Of a DNA stretch of 64,000 bases, positions 8,410 to 17,861 are shown piece after piece. Location: contig NZ_ADGQ01000057.1 in assembly GCF_000147675.1 (NCBI RefSeq), forward strand, positions 1-64,000, written 5' to 3'. The translations under genes were made by a program, and so were the position numbers. Every line of letters starts with the position of its first letter. Position 1 is the stretch's first letter. The notes beneath the pieces are model-generated. The model worked only from the letters and a program-made list of their open reading frames with translations. It ran no database searches and was not told the DNA's origin. The stretch is from Peptostreptococcus stomatis DSM 17678. Lineage in GTDB: Bacteria > Bacillota > Clostridia > Peptostreptococcales > Peptostreptococcaceae.

Positions 8410-9495
8410 GTGAAACTAAGAAAGATAAATAGTAAATTTAAAAAGAAAATAGTTAGGGCAACGGCCATGACGGTAATCTTATCATCAGTTGTTGTATTTA
8501 CAGGTGCTTGTATAGGCGGGGGCCAGGATTCTACAAAGGTCCTTAATGTATATAATGTTGGGGACTATATAGATGAGAGCCTTATCAGTGAGTTTGAAGA
8601 AGAGACAGGTATAGATGTTCAATACTCAACTTACGATACCAACGAAATGATGTACCAGAAGGTAAAGAGTGGTAGTACAAAATATGACCTGGTATTCCCA
8701 TCTGACTACATGGTCCAGAAGATGAGCAGGGAAGGTCTATTAAAAAAGATAAATTACAATAATATACCTAATTTTAAGTATATAGACAAGTCATTTTTAA
8801 ATCCTAAGTATGACCCGACTAATGAGTATTCAGTACCATATATGTGGGGTACTCTGGGGATCGTATATAACAAGAAGATGGTCAAGGAAAAGGTGGACTC
8901 TTGGGATATTCTTTGGGATGAGAAGTATTCCAGAAATATACTCATGTTTGACTCAGTAAGAGATACCATGGGAATAGCTTTAAAGAAGCTGGGCTACAGT
9001 ATGAATTCGGTTGACAAGGACCAGATAAATGCAGCCAAGAACCTGTTAATAAAGCAAAAACCACTTGTACTGGCCTATGTTAACGACGATGGTAAGGACA
9101 GGATGATAGCTGAAGAGGCTGCTTTGGGAGTATTCTATTCAGGTGACTTCCCCCTAATGAAGGAGGAAAATGACAATCTAGAGTATGTAATACCTAAGAC
9201 TGGGTCTAATAAGTGGACGGATGCAATCTGTATACCACAGACAGCTGACAATGAAGACTGGGCAGAAGCCTTTATAAACTTCCTTTGCGACCCCAAGGTA
9301 AACGCAAGAAATACAGAATATATAGGTTATTCAACCCCTATTAGTGAAGGAAGAAAGCTCTTGCCAGATAATTTTAAGAACAATAAGACTATGTATCCTG
9401 ACAAGGCCTTACTAGATAAGTCAGAAGCCTTTTTAGACATACAAAAGGTAATTAAGGAATACGACAAGGCCTGGATTGAGTTAAAGAGTTATTAG
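8410..9495 (+). CDS. potD: Spermidine/putrescine-binding lipoprotein PotD
   Basis: This 361-residue extracellular solute-binding protein captures polyamines and delivers them to PotBC. The N-terminus has a positively charged region, a hydrophobic core and a lipobox ending at Cys34 (FTGAC), so the mature protein would be a membrane-anchored lipoprotein processed through Lgt, which is encoded at 53.0 kb. The mature part begins LNVYNVGDYIDESL, typical of PotD/PotF. It starts with GTG, with AGGGGG nine bases upstream. It is the last gene of the operon. Spermidine versus putrescine preference cannot be read safely. Confidence 0.92.
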   Translation: MKLRKINSKFKKKIVRATAMTVILSSVVVFTGACIGGGQDSTKVLNVYNVGDYIDESLISEFEEETGIDVQYSTYDTNEMMYQKVKSGSTKYDLVFPSDYMVQKMSREGLLKKINYNNIPNFKYIDKSFLNPKYDPTNEYSVPYMWGTLGIVYNKKMVKEKVDSWDILWDEKYSRNILMFDSVRDTMGIALKKLGYSMNSVDKDQINAAKNLLIKQKPLVLAYVNDDGKDRMIAEEAALGVFYSGDFPLMKEENDNLEYVIPKTGSNKWTDAICIPQTADNEDWAEAFINFLCDPKVNARNTEYIGYSTPISEGRKLLPDNFKNNKTMYPDKALLDKSEAFLDIQKVIKEYDKAWIELKSY

Positions 9496-9552
9496 ACTGA
9501 GGATAAAAAATCGTATAATCAAACTTTATATATTTTAATAGCGATTATAAGT

Positions 9553-9605
9553 AAAAAGGGAGCAGACATTCATACCAAAGTTGGAATGTCTTGCCCCCTT
9601 TATCT
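9553..9605. terminator. Bidirectional terminator between potD and malQ
   Basis: AAAGGGAGCAGACATTC pairs with GAATGTCTTGCCCCCTTT around a 12-base loop. T-rich tracts follow on both strands (TTTATCTG on plus, TTTTTACTT on minus), as expected between convergent operons. Confidence 0.85.
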
Positions 9606-9619
9606 GTTTATAGAATATA

Positions 9620-11098
9620 TTATCTATTTTTATATCTTCCGTACAAACCTGTGATATAGCTAATATAGCCTTCCAGGTCTCTGTTGTGCATTTCGTGAGG
9701 TAACATCCTAAATACCCAGTTTCCATCATCTATACCTGGTGTATTTAATCTTGACCATCCTTCAAAGTCATACCAGTCCTGTAGTGGTATTATAGCCAAG
9801 TCAGAATTTGACATCATTACAGCCCTGATTAGGCTTTCTGTATACCTATCATAGGCTGACATCCTTAGGTAGGCTTCTGCATATGAAAATTCCCCATAAG
9901 AACAAGTCTTTAGCCATTCTGCTAGACTATTGTTGTCGTGAGTACCTGTATAGGCTACAGAGTTCTTCGTATAGTTGTGTGGCAGGTTAAGGTTGCTGGC
10001 ATCTGAACTAAATCCAAACTGGACTATCTTCATACCTGGGAAGCCTGTGTATTCTAAGAGTTCACGAACTTCATCTGTAATAATTCCAAGGTCTTCTGCT
10101 ATTATCTTAGCATCCTTAATTTCAAGATTTACCTGATCAAATAGTTCTTTACCAGGTGCCTTTACCCACTGACCATTCATAGCATCTTTAGTAAGAGGGT
10201 CTATGCAGTAGAAGCTTTCTAGCCCTCTAAAGTGGTCTATCCTTACTATGTCATATAGTTCAAGTGATTTTTTGATTCTCTTTATCCACCAGTCAAATTT
10301 GTTGTCTTTTAGGTAGTCCCAATCGTATAGGGGATTGCCCCATACCTGGCCGGTTGCAGAGAACTCATCTGGTGGAACTCCTGATATCTTATTAGGTTCA
10401 CCCTTTTCGTCAGTCAGAAACATATCCCTGTTATAGTAGAAGTCCGAACTATCACGAGAAACATAAATAGGCATATCACCAAATATTTCTATACCACGGT
10501 CATTGGCATAGTTTTTTAATCTGTGCCACTGGTCAAAGAATAGGTATTGTAGGAAGCAGTGGAAGTCTACTGTATTAGGGTTAGCTTCATTTTTTGGATT
10601 TGGCCATTCCCAGTATGGCTTTTCTCCATTGGCTTCCTTAAGGGCCATATACATAGCAAAGTCATCCAACCAAAAGGCATTTTCCTTTTTGAAGTCCTTA
10701 TAGGCCTGGTCCTGGTCTGGATTAAAATTCTTGAAGGCCTCCCTGAAGAAGATCATCTTTAAGGCCCTGGCCTTGCCATAGTCTATATATCTAGGGTCAG
10801 CATGGTAAGGGGACTGGTCTACAGAGTTTATGAAGTTCCAGTCTAAAAGTCCTTTTTCAACAAGCTGATCTATGTCTATCAGGTCGTAGTTTCCTGAAAA
10901 AGCAGAGGCAGACTTGTATGGTGAGTATCCCTCGTCCTGGGCAGTGGCTGTAAGTGGCAAAATCTGCCAAACAGACTGGCCAGTTCTGGCCAAAAGATCT
11001 ACAAATTCATATGAAGCCTGACCCAGACTTCCAATTCCAAACCTGCTAGGTAGGGAGAATACAGGCAGGAGGATTCCCGCCTTTCTAGTATTTGTCAT
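9620..11098 (-). CDS. malQ: 4-alpha-glucanotransferase (amylomaltase)
   Basis: This 492-residue cytoplasmic GH77 enzyme transfers alpha-1,4-glucan segments between maltodextrins and releases glucose. The catalytic residues are visible: the nucleophile D288 in VRIDHFRG, the acid/base E335 in IAEDLG and the stabiliser D388 in GTHDNNS. The N-terminus GILLPVFSLPSRFGIGSLG is the family signature. The ATG at 11098 has a modest AAAGGT site. It lies 90 bp downstream of the amylase gene on the same strand, so the two may form an operon opposed to the glycogen synthesis genes. Length is normal for short bacterial MalQ. Confidence 0.93.
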   Translation of the reverse strand: MTNTRKAGILLPVFSLPSRFGIGSLGQASYEFVDLLARTGQSVWQILPLTATAQDEGYSPYKSASAFSGNYDLIDIDQLVEKGLLDWNFINSVDQSPYHADPRYIDYGKARALKMIFFREAFKNFNPDQDQAYKDFKKENAFWLDDFAMYMALKEANGEKPYWEWPNPKNEANPNTVDFHCFLQYLFFDQWHRLKNYANDRGIEIFGDMPIYVSRDSSDFYYNRDMFLTDEKGEPNKISGVPPDEFSATGQVWGNPLYDWDYLKDNKFDWWIKRIKKSLELYDIVRIDHFRGLESFYCIDPLTKDAMNGQWVKAPGKELFDQVNLEIKDAKIIAEDLGIITDEVRELLEYTGFPGMKIVQFGFSSDASNLNLPHNYTKNSVAYTGTHDNNSLAEWLKTCSYGEFSYAEAYLRMSAYDRYTESLIRAVMMSNSDLAIIPLQDWYDFEGWSRLNTPGIDDGNWVFRMLPHEMHNRDLEGYISYITGLYGRYKNR

Positions 11099-11112
11099 AT
11101 TAATTACCTTTT

Positions 11113-11141
11113 ATCCAAGTTGGTCTTTAGTCTACTTGGAT
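11113..11141 (-). repeat. Inverted repeat between the amylase gene and malQ
   Basis: ATCCAAGT and ACTTGGAT form a perfect 8-bp inverted repeat with a 13-base spacer, in the 90-bp gap before malQ. No T-tract follows on the minus strand, so it may be an operator or an RNA processing hairpin. I cannot tell which. Confidence 0.35.
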
Positions 11142-11188
11142 CCTTTCTTAATTTATTATAATTGAGTTTTTATATTTCAAAAAAATGT

Positions 11189-13132
11189 TTATCTATCAAG
11201 CTTCATAGCAGTATAAGACCTGGCTCCTACTACTAGTCCATAGGATGTAACATGGACATCCTTGTTACCGAAGATTTTTTCACCATGTAAAATTTCTTCT
11301 ACCAGGGCAGGTTTGAATCCAAGGTTGATTATGCAGGCTATATCATTTCTGTAGTAGCAGATCAGATTTTCCCTGGCAAAACCAAATTTGAAGCCGGTTT
11401 TAAAGCTATTTCTATAATCAGCTCTAAAGGCAGTCAAAGCCTTATAATGATCGTATATGTCCTGGTTCCTATCTTCTTCCATAAAGCAATACCTATTAAA
11501 TGGGTCAGAGAAACCTTCCATACCATTTTCATCACCATAGTATAGAGATGGTATACCTGGTAGGGTAAACTGGATAAAGGAAGCGAATTTTTCAAGTTCT
11601 ATGGCCCTATTATATAAGGCTTGAGGTAACTTATATCCCAACTTGTTTTCGTGTTTAAAGTTGTCTGCATCAAGTACCAGGCTAGTAGTAATCCTAGGCG
11701 TATCGTGGGTAGATAGGAGGTTCATAAGTGTATCTAGGGCTGGCTGTGGATAGTTAGATATTATGTCCATTATCCTATTCTTAAATAGGAGGGTATCCTG
11801 TCCTTTTAAGAGGTCGATAATTGCCGTCCTCCATGGGTAGTTCATGACTGAATCTAACTGCTCGCCCAGCAGATAACGTCTCTTTACACCATATGAAAAT
11901 TTGTTGGTTGCATCTTCCCATACCTCACCTATAATTAGGGCATCAGGGTCAGTTGCCTTTATTGACTTCCTTAGATTATCTATAAATACGTCAGGAAGTT
12001 CGTCTGCCACATCAAGTCTCCAACCACCAGCGCCAAGGTCTTGCCAATATTTAAGTACACCGTCTTCCTGGTTACATATGTAGTTTGTATAGTCCTCATT
12101 TTCCTTTATTAGCTCCGGTAGGTTATCAAAGCCCCACCATGAAGCATACTTGTCTGGATATTCTATAAATTTAAACCAAGGATAGTAAGGTGATTCCATA
12201 GACTGGTAGGCTCCTAGACTAGGGTATCTACCATACCTGTTGAAATAGATACTGTCGGATCCTGTATGGCTAAAGACACCATCTAAAACAACCTTAATAT
12301 TTGATTTCTTTAGGTCAGCACATAAGTCTTTAAAACTATCTATAGTTCCTAAATAAGGGTCTACATTTTTGTAGTCAGCAGTAGAGTACCTATGGTTTTC
12401 AGAACTCTCCACAATAGGATTTAGGTAGACCAGGTCTACATTTAAGCCTTCAAGGTAGGAGCAACTCTCTCTGATACCATCGAGGTTACCCATAAAGAAG
12501 TCCTTGGCAGAATAATTAGGCGTATCAAGGCCCGATTGAGGACGTCCTCCCCAATCATTTCTAATAGTTCTTTCTTCCTCATTGATAGCCCTAGGAGCAG
12601 TATATGAAGGACTTCTTTTAAACCTGTCCGGGAAAATCTGGTAGATAATACCACCCTTAATCCAATCTGGAGTAGAGAAGTCAGCATCATAAACTGTCAA
12701 CTGCCAGCAGATAAGATTGTCAGTAATCTCTGGCAGGTAGTTGATTTTAGATATATTTTTGCTAGTGCCATCATTGTAGTTTAGCTGAAAATAGTAAAAA
12801 TACAGTCCTGTCTCCAGGGGACCTAGGTCTACAGAATATTTGATGTATTCATTGCAGTCATGGTGTTCCTTATTATATAGATTAGTAGCTAAAGTTTGAT
12901 ATTCTTGACTACAAATATAACTAGCACCACCTTTATTTTGGTTTGACTTGGTCATGACTATCCTATTTAGCTGGTCTGGATACTTGTCATTTAAATAGAC
13001 AAAGTCCAATGACTTACAATCTACTGATTCATGAATGTATATTGATACACTAATTTTTTCATTGTTTTTCACACCACCGAGTGGCCTTCTATGTCTTTCT
13101 TGTTTATATATTACTTTTCTTATCTGTTCCAT
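11189..13132 (-). CDS. Cytoplasmic GH13 alpha-amylase / neopullulanase-like enzyme
   Basis: This 647-residue alpha-glucan hydrolase has an N-terminal beta domain (about 1-150, CBM34-like) followed by a GH13 barrel. The four conserved regions are seen: DGVFSH (284-289), GWRLDVADE with nucleophile D374, GEVWED with acid/base E403, and STHDTPR with D477. The architecture and the MPK-less region II suggest a neopullulanase or maltodextrin-degrading enzyme rather than a secreted amylase. There is no signal peptide, so it should act on glycogen or imported dextrins in the cytoplasm. The ATG is preceded by AGAGGA. It precedes malQ on the same strand. The exact specificity is not determined. Confidence 0.88.
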   Translation of the reverse strand: MEQIRKVIYKQERHRRPLGGVKNNEKISVSIYIHESVDCKSLDFVYLNDKYPDQLNRIVMTKSNQNKGGASYICSQEYQTLATNLYNKEHHDCNEYIKYSVDLGPLETGLYFYYFQLNYNDGTSKNISKINYLPEITDNLICWQLTVYDADFSTPDWIKGGIIYQIFPDRFKRSPSYTAPRAINEEERTIRNDWGGRPQSGLDTPNYSAKDFFMGNLDGIRESCSYLEGLNVDLVYLNPIVESSENHRYSTADYKNVDPYLGTIDSFKDLCADLKKSNIKVVLDGVFSHTGSDSIYFNRYGRYPSLGAYQSMESPYYPWFKFIEYPDKYASWWGFDNLPELIKENEDYTNYICNQEDGVLKYWQDLGAGGWRLDVADELPDVFIDNLRKSIKATDPDALIIGEVWEDATNKFSYGVKRRYLLGEQLDSVMNYPWRTAIIDLLKGQDTLLFKNRIMDIISNYPQPALDTLMNLLSTHDTPRITTSLVLDADNFKHENKLGYKLPQALYNRAIELEKFASFIQFTLPGIPSLYYGDENGMEGFSDPFNRYCFMEEDRNQDIYDHYKALTAFRADYRNSFKTGFKFGFARENLICYYRNDIACIINLGFKPALVEEILHGEKIFGNKDVHVTSYGLVVGARSYTAMKLDR

Positions 13133-13290
13133 TTTATCCTCTTTATTATATCCTCATTATTTTAACCGTATTTTTGAATTGTTTTTTCTTATCTATAAAT
13201 TTAAACCCTGAATTTATCTATACCCATATATCAACATAAATAAAGTTAAATTAAAAAAATGTTTTAAAATTCTTTTTTAATAATCTGATT

Positions 13291-13318
13291 TTGGATACAT
13301 ACTAGCACAATATATTAT
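13291..13318 (+). promoter_or_regulatory. Candidate promoter before a small open frame
   Basis: TTGGAT (13291-13296) and TATTAT (13313-13318) are 16 bp apart; TTATAT at 18 bp is an alternative. The start would fall near 13325, ahead of AGGTGG at 13330-13335. Confidence 0.35.
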
Positions 13319-13340
13319 ATACCAAAATTAGGTGGTTTTT

Positions 13341-13400
13341 GTGAAAAAATTTAAATTATTTCATATAATCTTCAATATGTTAGAAAAAACGATTTTCTGA
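13341..13400 (+). CDS. Possible 19-residue leader or small protein upstream of glgB
   Basis: A GTG at 13341 with AGGTGG five bases upstream opens a 19-codon frame (MKKFKLFHIIFNMLEKTIF, then TGA). It is basic and amphipathic, has no Cys, and is placed correctly behind a candidate promoter. It could be a leader peptide of the glycogen operon or a small membrane-active peptide, or chance. I do not recognise it. Confidence 0.25.
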   Translation: MKKFKLFHIIFNMLEKTIF

Positions 13401-13590
13401 AAAGTAATTCGTCTTGTATAAAAAATTTGATTTAATTTTGTGAAAATTTATATATATTTATGGTATGATATATGTAATTACAATGGTATGATGTATGGAT
13501 TGTATCTAATTTTAAGTAAGTAAATCTAATCGATAAATGAATACATTAAATAGGTATAAGAAACAATATGTGTGGTGAGGTGATAAGAGC

Positions 13591-15456
13591 ATGAAAAAAG
13601 ACCAAAACAACGATTTGGCTAAATATCTATTCCATGAAGGTACTAACTACAGGGCTTTCGATTATATGGGCTCTTTCCTTGATGGTGATGAGTGCACCTT
13701 TAGGGTATGGGCTCCAGGGGCCAAGAAGGTATATGTTACTGGAGAGTTTTGTAACTGGGAACCCTTTGTTTACGAGGCTGATAAGGTTACAGACTCAGGA
13801 ATATATGAATGCCGTATAAAAAACATTAAACAATTTGATGCATACAAGTATGTATTCGAAACTCAGGATGGTAGGACCTTGTATAAGTCCGACCCATATG
13901 CAAGACACTTTGAGACTAGGCCAAATACCTCATCAAAAGTATATAAATTCAATAACTATGAATGGGGTGACCAGGCTTGGATGAAGTCCAGAAAGGTACC
14001 TAAGGAAGGTCCAATGAATATATATGAATTGCACCTTGGCACTTGGAAGACCAGGGAAAATGGGGACTTCTATTCCTATCGTGAATACGCAGACTATCTA
14101 CTTGCATATTTAAAGGAAATGAAGTATACACATGTAGAACTACTTCCTTTGATGGAGCACCCATATGACAAGTCTTGGGGATACCAGGTTACAGGTTACT
14201 TTGCACCTACATCTAGGTATGGTTTACCGGAAGACCTAATGTATCTGGTGGACCTACTTCATCAAAACAATATAGGTATAATCCTAGACTGGGTACCAGG
14301 ACATTTTCCAAAGGATGAATCTGGCCTCTTTGAATTTGATGGCTCATGTGTCTACGAGTACTCAGACCCCCTAAAAATGGAGCATAAGGAGTGGGGAACT
14401 AGGGTCTTTGACTATGGTAAAAATGAAGTGATTTCCTTCTTGATATCAAATGCAGTCTACTGGTTAGACAAGTTCCACATAGATGGCTTGAGGGTAGATG
14501 CAGTTTCTTCCATGCTATATCTTGACTACTTTAGACAGGGTGGCGAGTGGAGACCAAACATTTACGGTGGCAAGGAAAACCTGGAGGTGCTAGACTTCTT
14601 AAAGAAGTTAAATAAACATGTACATGATGTTTTCCCGGGAGCCATGATGATAGCAGAAGAATCTACAGCCTGGCCAAAGGTTAGTCATCCTATAGAGGAT
14701 GGTGGACTAGGTTTTGACTTTAAGTGGAATATGGGATGGATGAATGATTCCCTAAAATATCTAGAAGCTGACCCCTTCTTTAGGTCTGGAATCCATAATA
14801 ATATGACTTTTTCTATCACATATGCCTTTAGCGAAAACTACATACTGGCCCTATCACACGATGAGGTAGTACATGGTAAGAAGTCTATCTTGGAAAAAGC
14901 ATATGTGGCTTATGAGGACAAGTTTAAGAGTCTAAGGGTATTTTTGGCCTATATGTATGCCCATCCAGGCAAGAAGTTGACCTTTATGGGAACAGACATA
15001 GCCCAAGTTATAGAATGGAATGATGAAAGGCAGTTGGATTGGGTCCTATTGGATTATCCAATACATGCCAACCATAAGAAGTTTGTCAAGGACCTGAATA
15101 CTATATATGCCAAGCATAAACAACTTTGGGAGTTAGATACGAACTGGGATGGCTTTAGGTGGAATACTGTAGATGACTATACTAATAATGTATTTACATT
15201 TACCAGGTATGATGCCAAGGGCAATGAAATGCTGGTTATCTGCAACTTCTCATCTCAGAAGCTTAAGAAGTATAAGATTGGAGTTAGCTCCGATAAAAAA
15301 TATAAGATCTTGTTGAATAGTGATGCCAAGAAATACGGTGGAGACGGTTTGGTTAACAGGAATATTCATTCAGTAAAGTCTGAGTTTAATGGGTTTGACT
15401 ACTATATAGAGGTTAATATCGGTTCATTTGGTAGCCTATATTTGGTTGAAAAGTAA
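13591..15456 (+). CDS. glgB: 1,4-alpha-glucan branching enzyme
   Basis: This 621-residue GH13 enzyme introduces alpha-1,6 branches into growing glycogen. An N-terminal CBM48 domain (about 30-120; FRVWAPGAKKVYVTGEFCNW) precedes the barrel. Catalytic residues are D303 in GLRVDAVSS, E356 in IAEES and D424 in LSHDEV. The ATG has GAGGTG upstream. It is the first gene of glgB-glgC-glgD-glgA, with 24 bp to glgC. Its length is that of the short GlgB type without the extra N-terminal module of E. coli GlgB. Confidence 0.95.
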   Translation: MKKDQNNDLAKYLFHEGTNYRAFDYMGSFLDGDECTFRVWAPGAKKVYVTGEFCNWEPFVYEADKVTDSGIYECRIKNIKQFDAYKYVFETQDGRTLYKSDPYARHFETRPNTSSKVYKFNNYEWGDQAWMKSRKVPKEGPMNIYELHLGTWKTRENGDFYSYREYADYLLAYLKEMKYTHVELLPLMEHPYDKSWGYQVTGYFAPTSRYGLPEDLMYLVDLLHQNNIGIILDWVPGHFPKDESGLFEFDGSCVYEYSDPLKMEHKEWGTRVFDYGKNEVISFLISNAVYWLDKFHIDGLRVDAVSSMLYLDYFRQGGEWRPNIYGGKENLEVLDFLKKLNKHVHDVFPGAMMIAEESTAWPKVSHPIEDGGLGFDFKWNMGWMNDSLKYLEADPFFRSGIHNNMTFSITYAFSENYILALSHDEVVHGKKSILEKAYVAYEDKFKSLRVFLAYMYAHPGKKLTFMGTDIAQVIEWNDERQLDWVLLDYPIHANHKKFVKDLNTIYAKHKQLWELDTNWDGFRWNTVDDYTNNVFTFTRYDAKGNEMLVICNFSSQKLKKYKIGVSSDKKYKILLNSDAKKYGGDGLVNRNIHSVKSEFNGFDYYIEVNIGSFGSLYLVEK

Positions 15457-15480
15457 GAAGTATTTTAGAGAGGTAATGCT

Positions 15481-16653
15481 ATGAGTTTAAAAAAAGAAAT
15501 AGTTGCTATGCTATTAGCAGGTGGTCAGGGAACTAGGCTTAGAGCCCTAACAAAGAATATGGCCAAACCAGCAGTTCCATTTGGTGGTAAGTATAAGATA
15601 ATAGACTTTCCTTTGTCAAATTGTGTAAATTCAGGTATATCGACAGTGGGAGTATTGACTCAGTTTATGCCACTAGAACTAAATAGCTATATGGGTAATG
15701 GTGCACCATGGGATTTAGACAGGATGGATGGTGGCTTGTCAATCCTACCTCCATATACAGGTGGAGAAACAGGAGACTGGTACAAGGGTACATCAAATGC
15801 TATCTACCAGAACATGAAGTATATAGAACAGTATGACCCTGAATATGTCTTGATTCTTTCTGGTGACCATATATACAAGATGAACTACAATGAAATGTTG
15901 AAGTTCCATAAGTCCAAGGGTGCAGACCTGACTGTAGCCCACATAGATGTACCTATTGAAGAGGCTAGCAGGTTTGGTATCCTAAATACCATGTCAGACC
16001 TATCAGTTAGCGAATTTGTTGAAAAACCTGAAAAGCCTATTTCTACAAAGGCCTCTATGGGTATCTATATATTCAACTGGTCACAGTTAAAGTTATACCT
16101 AGAAAAATGTGAACAGGCTGAAGATACTAGCTATGACTTTGGTAAGGACGTGATACCAATGATGTTGGCAGATGGAAAGAAGATATTTGCCTATCCATTT
16201 AAGGGTTATTGGAAGGACGTTGGAACTATAGAGAGTCTATGGCAGGCTAATATGGACCTTCTAAGCAATGCTGACAATTTCTGCATATATGACCCTCTAT
16301 GGAGAATCTACTGTAGACACTATGAGTCTATGGCCCAGTATATCGGACCTAAGGCCAAGCTATCTAATTCCATGATATCTGAAGGTAGTACAGTTAAGGG
16401 TTGTGTCAAAGAATCTGTCGTATCATCTGGCGTCTATATTAATGAAGGTGCAGAGATAGTAAATAGTGTAATAATGAAAAATGCGGTTATAGGCAAGAAT
16501 GCCAAGGTATACAATTCCATAGTAGCTGAGGATGCAGTGATTGGTGAAAAGGCAATAGTTGGTCACGAAAATATAGAAGTTGGTAAGGATATGATTACAG
16601 TTGTTGCCAACAAGGATGTAGTCGGTCCTAATGAGATATTTAAGAAGATGTAG
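15481..16653 (+). CDS. glgC: Glucose-1-phosphate adenylyltransferase, catalytic subunit
   Basis: This 390-residue enzyme makes ADP-glucose from glucose-1-phosphate and ATP, the committed step of bacterial glycogen synthesis. The N-terminal nucleotidyltransferase motif [14 protein letters not shown] (about 11-24) is intact, as are [14 protein letters not shown] (substrate loop) and GYWKDVGT. The C-terminal third is a left-handed beta-helix with hexapeptide-like repeats. It follows glgB by 24 bp and is 11 bp before glgD, whose product is expected to be its regulatory partner. Length matches the Bacillus GlgC type. Confidence 0.95.
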   Translation: MSLKKEIVAMLLAGGQGTRLRALTKNMAKPAVPFGGKYKIIDFPLSNCVNSGISTVGVLTQFMPLELNSYMGNGAPWDLDRMDGGLSILPPYTGGETGDWYKGTSNAIYQNMKYIEQYDPEYVLILSGDHIYKMNYNEMLKFHKSKGADLTVAHIDVPIEEASRFGILNTMSDLSVSEFVEKPEKPISTKASMGIYIFNWSQLKLYLEKCEQAEDTSYDFGKDVIPMMLADGKKIFAYPFKGYWKDVGTIESLWQANMDLLSNADNFCIYDPLWRIYCRHYESMAQYIGPKAKLSNSMISEGSTVKGCVKESVVSSGVYINEGAEIVNSVIMKNAVIGKNAKVYNSIVAEDAVIGEKAIVGHENIEVGKDMITVVANKDVVGPNEIFKKM

Positions 16654-16664
16654 GAGGGGATATT

Positions 16665-17771
16665 ATGAATGGATTTTGTTTAATATTTGCGGATAATTAC
16701 AAGAATTACGATATAGAAGGTCTAATAAAAAACAGGTCCCTTGCTTCTCTACCTGTAGCTTGTAGGTATAGAATTGTTGATTTTACCCTATCTTCCCTGG
16801 TTAAGGCAGATGTGGATGACATAGGAATATTGACTACTAATAACTATAACTCGCTTATGGACCATGTGGGCTGGGGTAAGGACTGGAACCTAAACAGGAA
16901 AAATGGTGGTCTAAAAATAATACCACCACTTGCAATTTCAGATACTGGTCTGGCTAGGAATAAATTTGAATCCTTGAGCAATGCCAGTCAGTATATGGAG
17001 AGCAGGTTACAGGACTACTGTATACTTGTAGATTCAAATATAATCTGTAATATCGACTACAAGGACCTACTGAAGTACCATGAAGAAAACAATGCTGATG
17101 TAACAGTGGCAGTAGTAAAGAGAAAGCCTCAAAATGATGAAATAGAAATGATTCTTGATACTAAGAATAGGGCCTACGACTCCCTATACCATAAGAATGG
17201 GGCAGATTATGAATGTAATACCCTATTAAAGATTACAATTATGCATAGGGACCTTCTAAAGGAGATTATCCAGAAGGGTATCACACTAGGTTGGGAAGAC
17301 ATAGTGAGAGACTATATATCAAAGAACTTCAATAGGTTAAATGTATATGCCTATGAGGTAAAGGGTTATTGTAAGGTTATAAACAGTCTGGAAAGTTATT
17401 ATGATTTCCATATGGACCTATTAGATGAAAACATCATCAAGGAGATATTCTTGTCAGGTACGGAGATACTTACAAGGGTAAGGGACAGTGTTCCTACTAG
17501 CTATGGTGAAAAATCAAGTGTATCCAACTCTATACTGGCAGATGGTTGCCATATAAATGGTAAGGTGGAAAATTCTGTAATATTCAGAGATGTAACTATA
17601 GAAGAAGGCGTTGAGCTTAAAAACTGTATTATAATGTCTAGTACAAATATCAAGGCAGGTGCCAAGTTGGACTATGTAATTACAGACAAGGAAGTAGTTA
17701 TTACAGAAGGCAAGGAGCTAAAGGGCGATAGGAATTGCCAGTTTATAGTTCCTAAGAAAAAAACGATTTAA
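16665..17771 (+). CDS. glgD: GlgD, non-catalytic ADP-glucose pyrophosphorylase subunit
   Basis: This 368-residue GlgC paralogue keeps the overall fold and the downstream motifs (LASLPVACRYRIVDFTLS, GYCKVI). It has lost the GGxGTRL nucleotide-binding loop, here replaced by the FADNYKNYD region. In Geobacillus, GlgD is inactive alone and stimulates GlgC in a hetero-oligomer; the same is inferred here. The RBS AGGAGGGG overlaps the glgC stop codon, so the two are tightly coupled. Confidence 0.93.
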   Translation: MNGFCLIFADNYKNYDIEGLIKNRSLASLPVACRYRIVDFTLSSLVKADVDDIGILTTNNYNSLMDHVGWGKDWNLNRKNGGLKIIPPLAISDTGLARNKFESLSNASQYMESRLQDYCILVDSNIICNIDYKDLLKYHEENNADVTVAVVKRKPQNDEIEMILDTKNRAYDSLYHKNGADYECNTLLKITIMHRDLLKEIIQKGITLGWEDIVRDYISKNFNRLNVYAYEVKGYCKVINSLESYYDFHMDLLDENIIKEIFLSGTEILTRVRDSVPTSYGEKSSVSNSILADGCHINGKVENSVIFRDVTIEEGVELKNCIIMSSTNIKAGAKLDYVITDKEVVITEGKELKGDRNCQFIVPKKKTI

Positions 17772-17861
17772 TTTTTAATCATTGGGTAACTAAATACAGT
17801 ATGACTTTAAATATAAGAATAGAAAAAAAGAAGAAAGCTTATATGGAAAGAGGTGTTGTGA

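Larger units (their letters stand above)
13133..13590. other. Divergent intergenic region between amylase and glycogen operons
   Basis: This 458-bp AT-rich spacer must hold promoters for both directions. I see one plausible plus-strand promoter followed by a 19-codon reading frame (listed separately). A near-duplicated GGTATGAT motif lies in 13460-13499 (TATGGTATGATATATG, then AATGGTATGATGTATGG, about 23 bp apart), which could be a -10/activator region for glgB. I find no confident minus-strand promoter and no RNA gene. Confidence 0.5.

Noticed and set aside
16665-17771. glgD considered as a damaged copy of glgC.
   Set aside because: Loss of the nucleotide loop is the normal state of GlgD, the known non-catalytic partner in Firmicutes.
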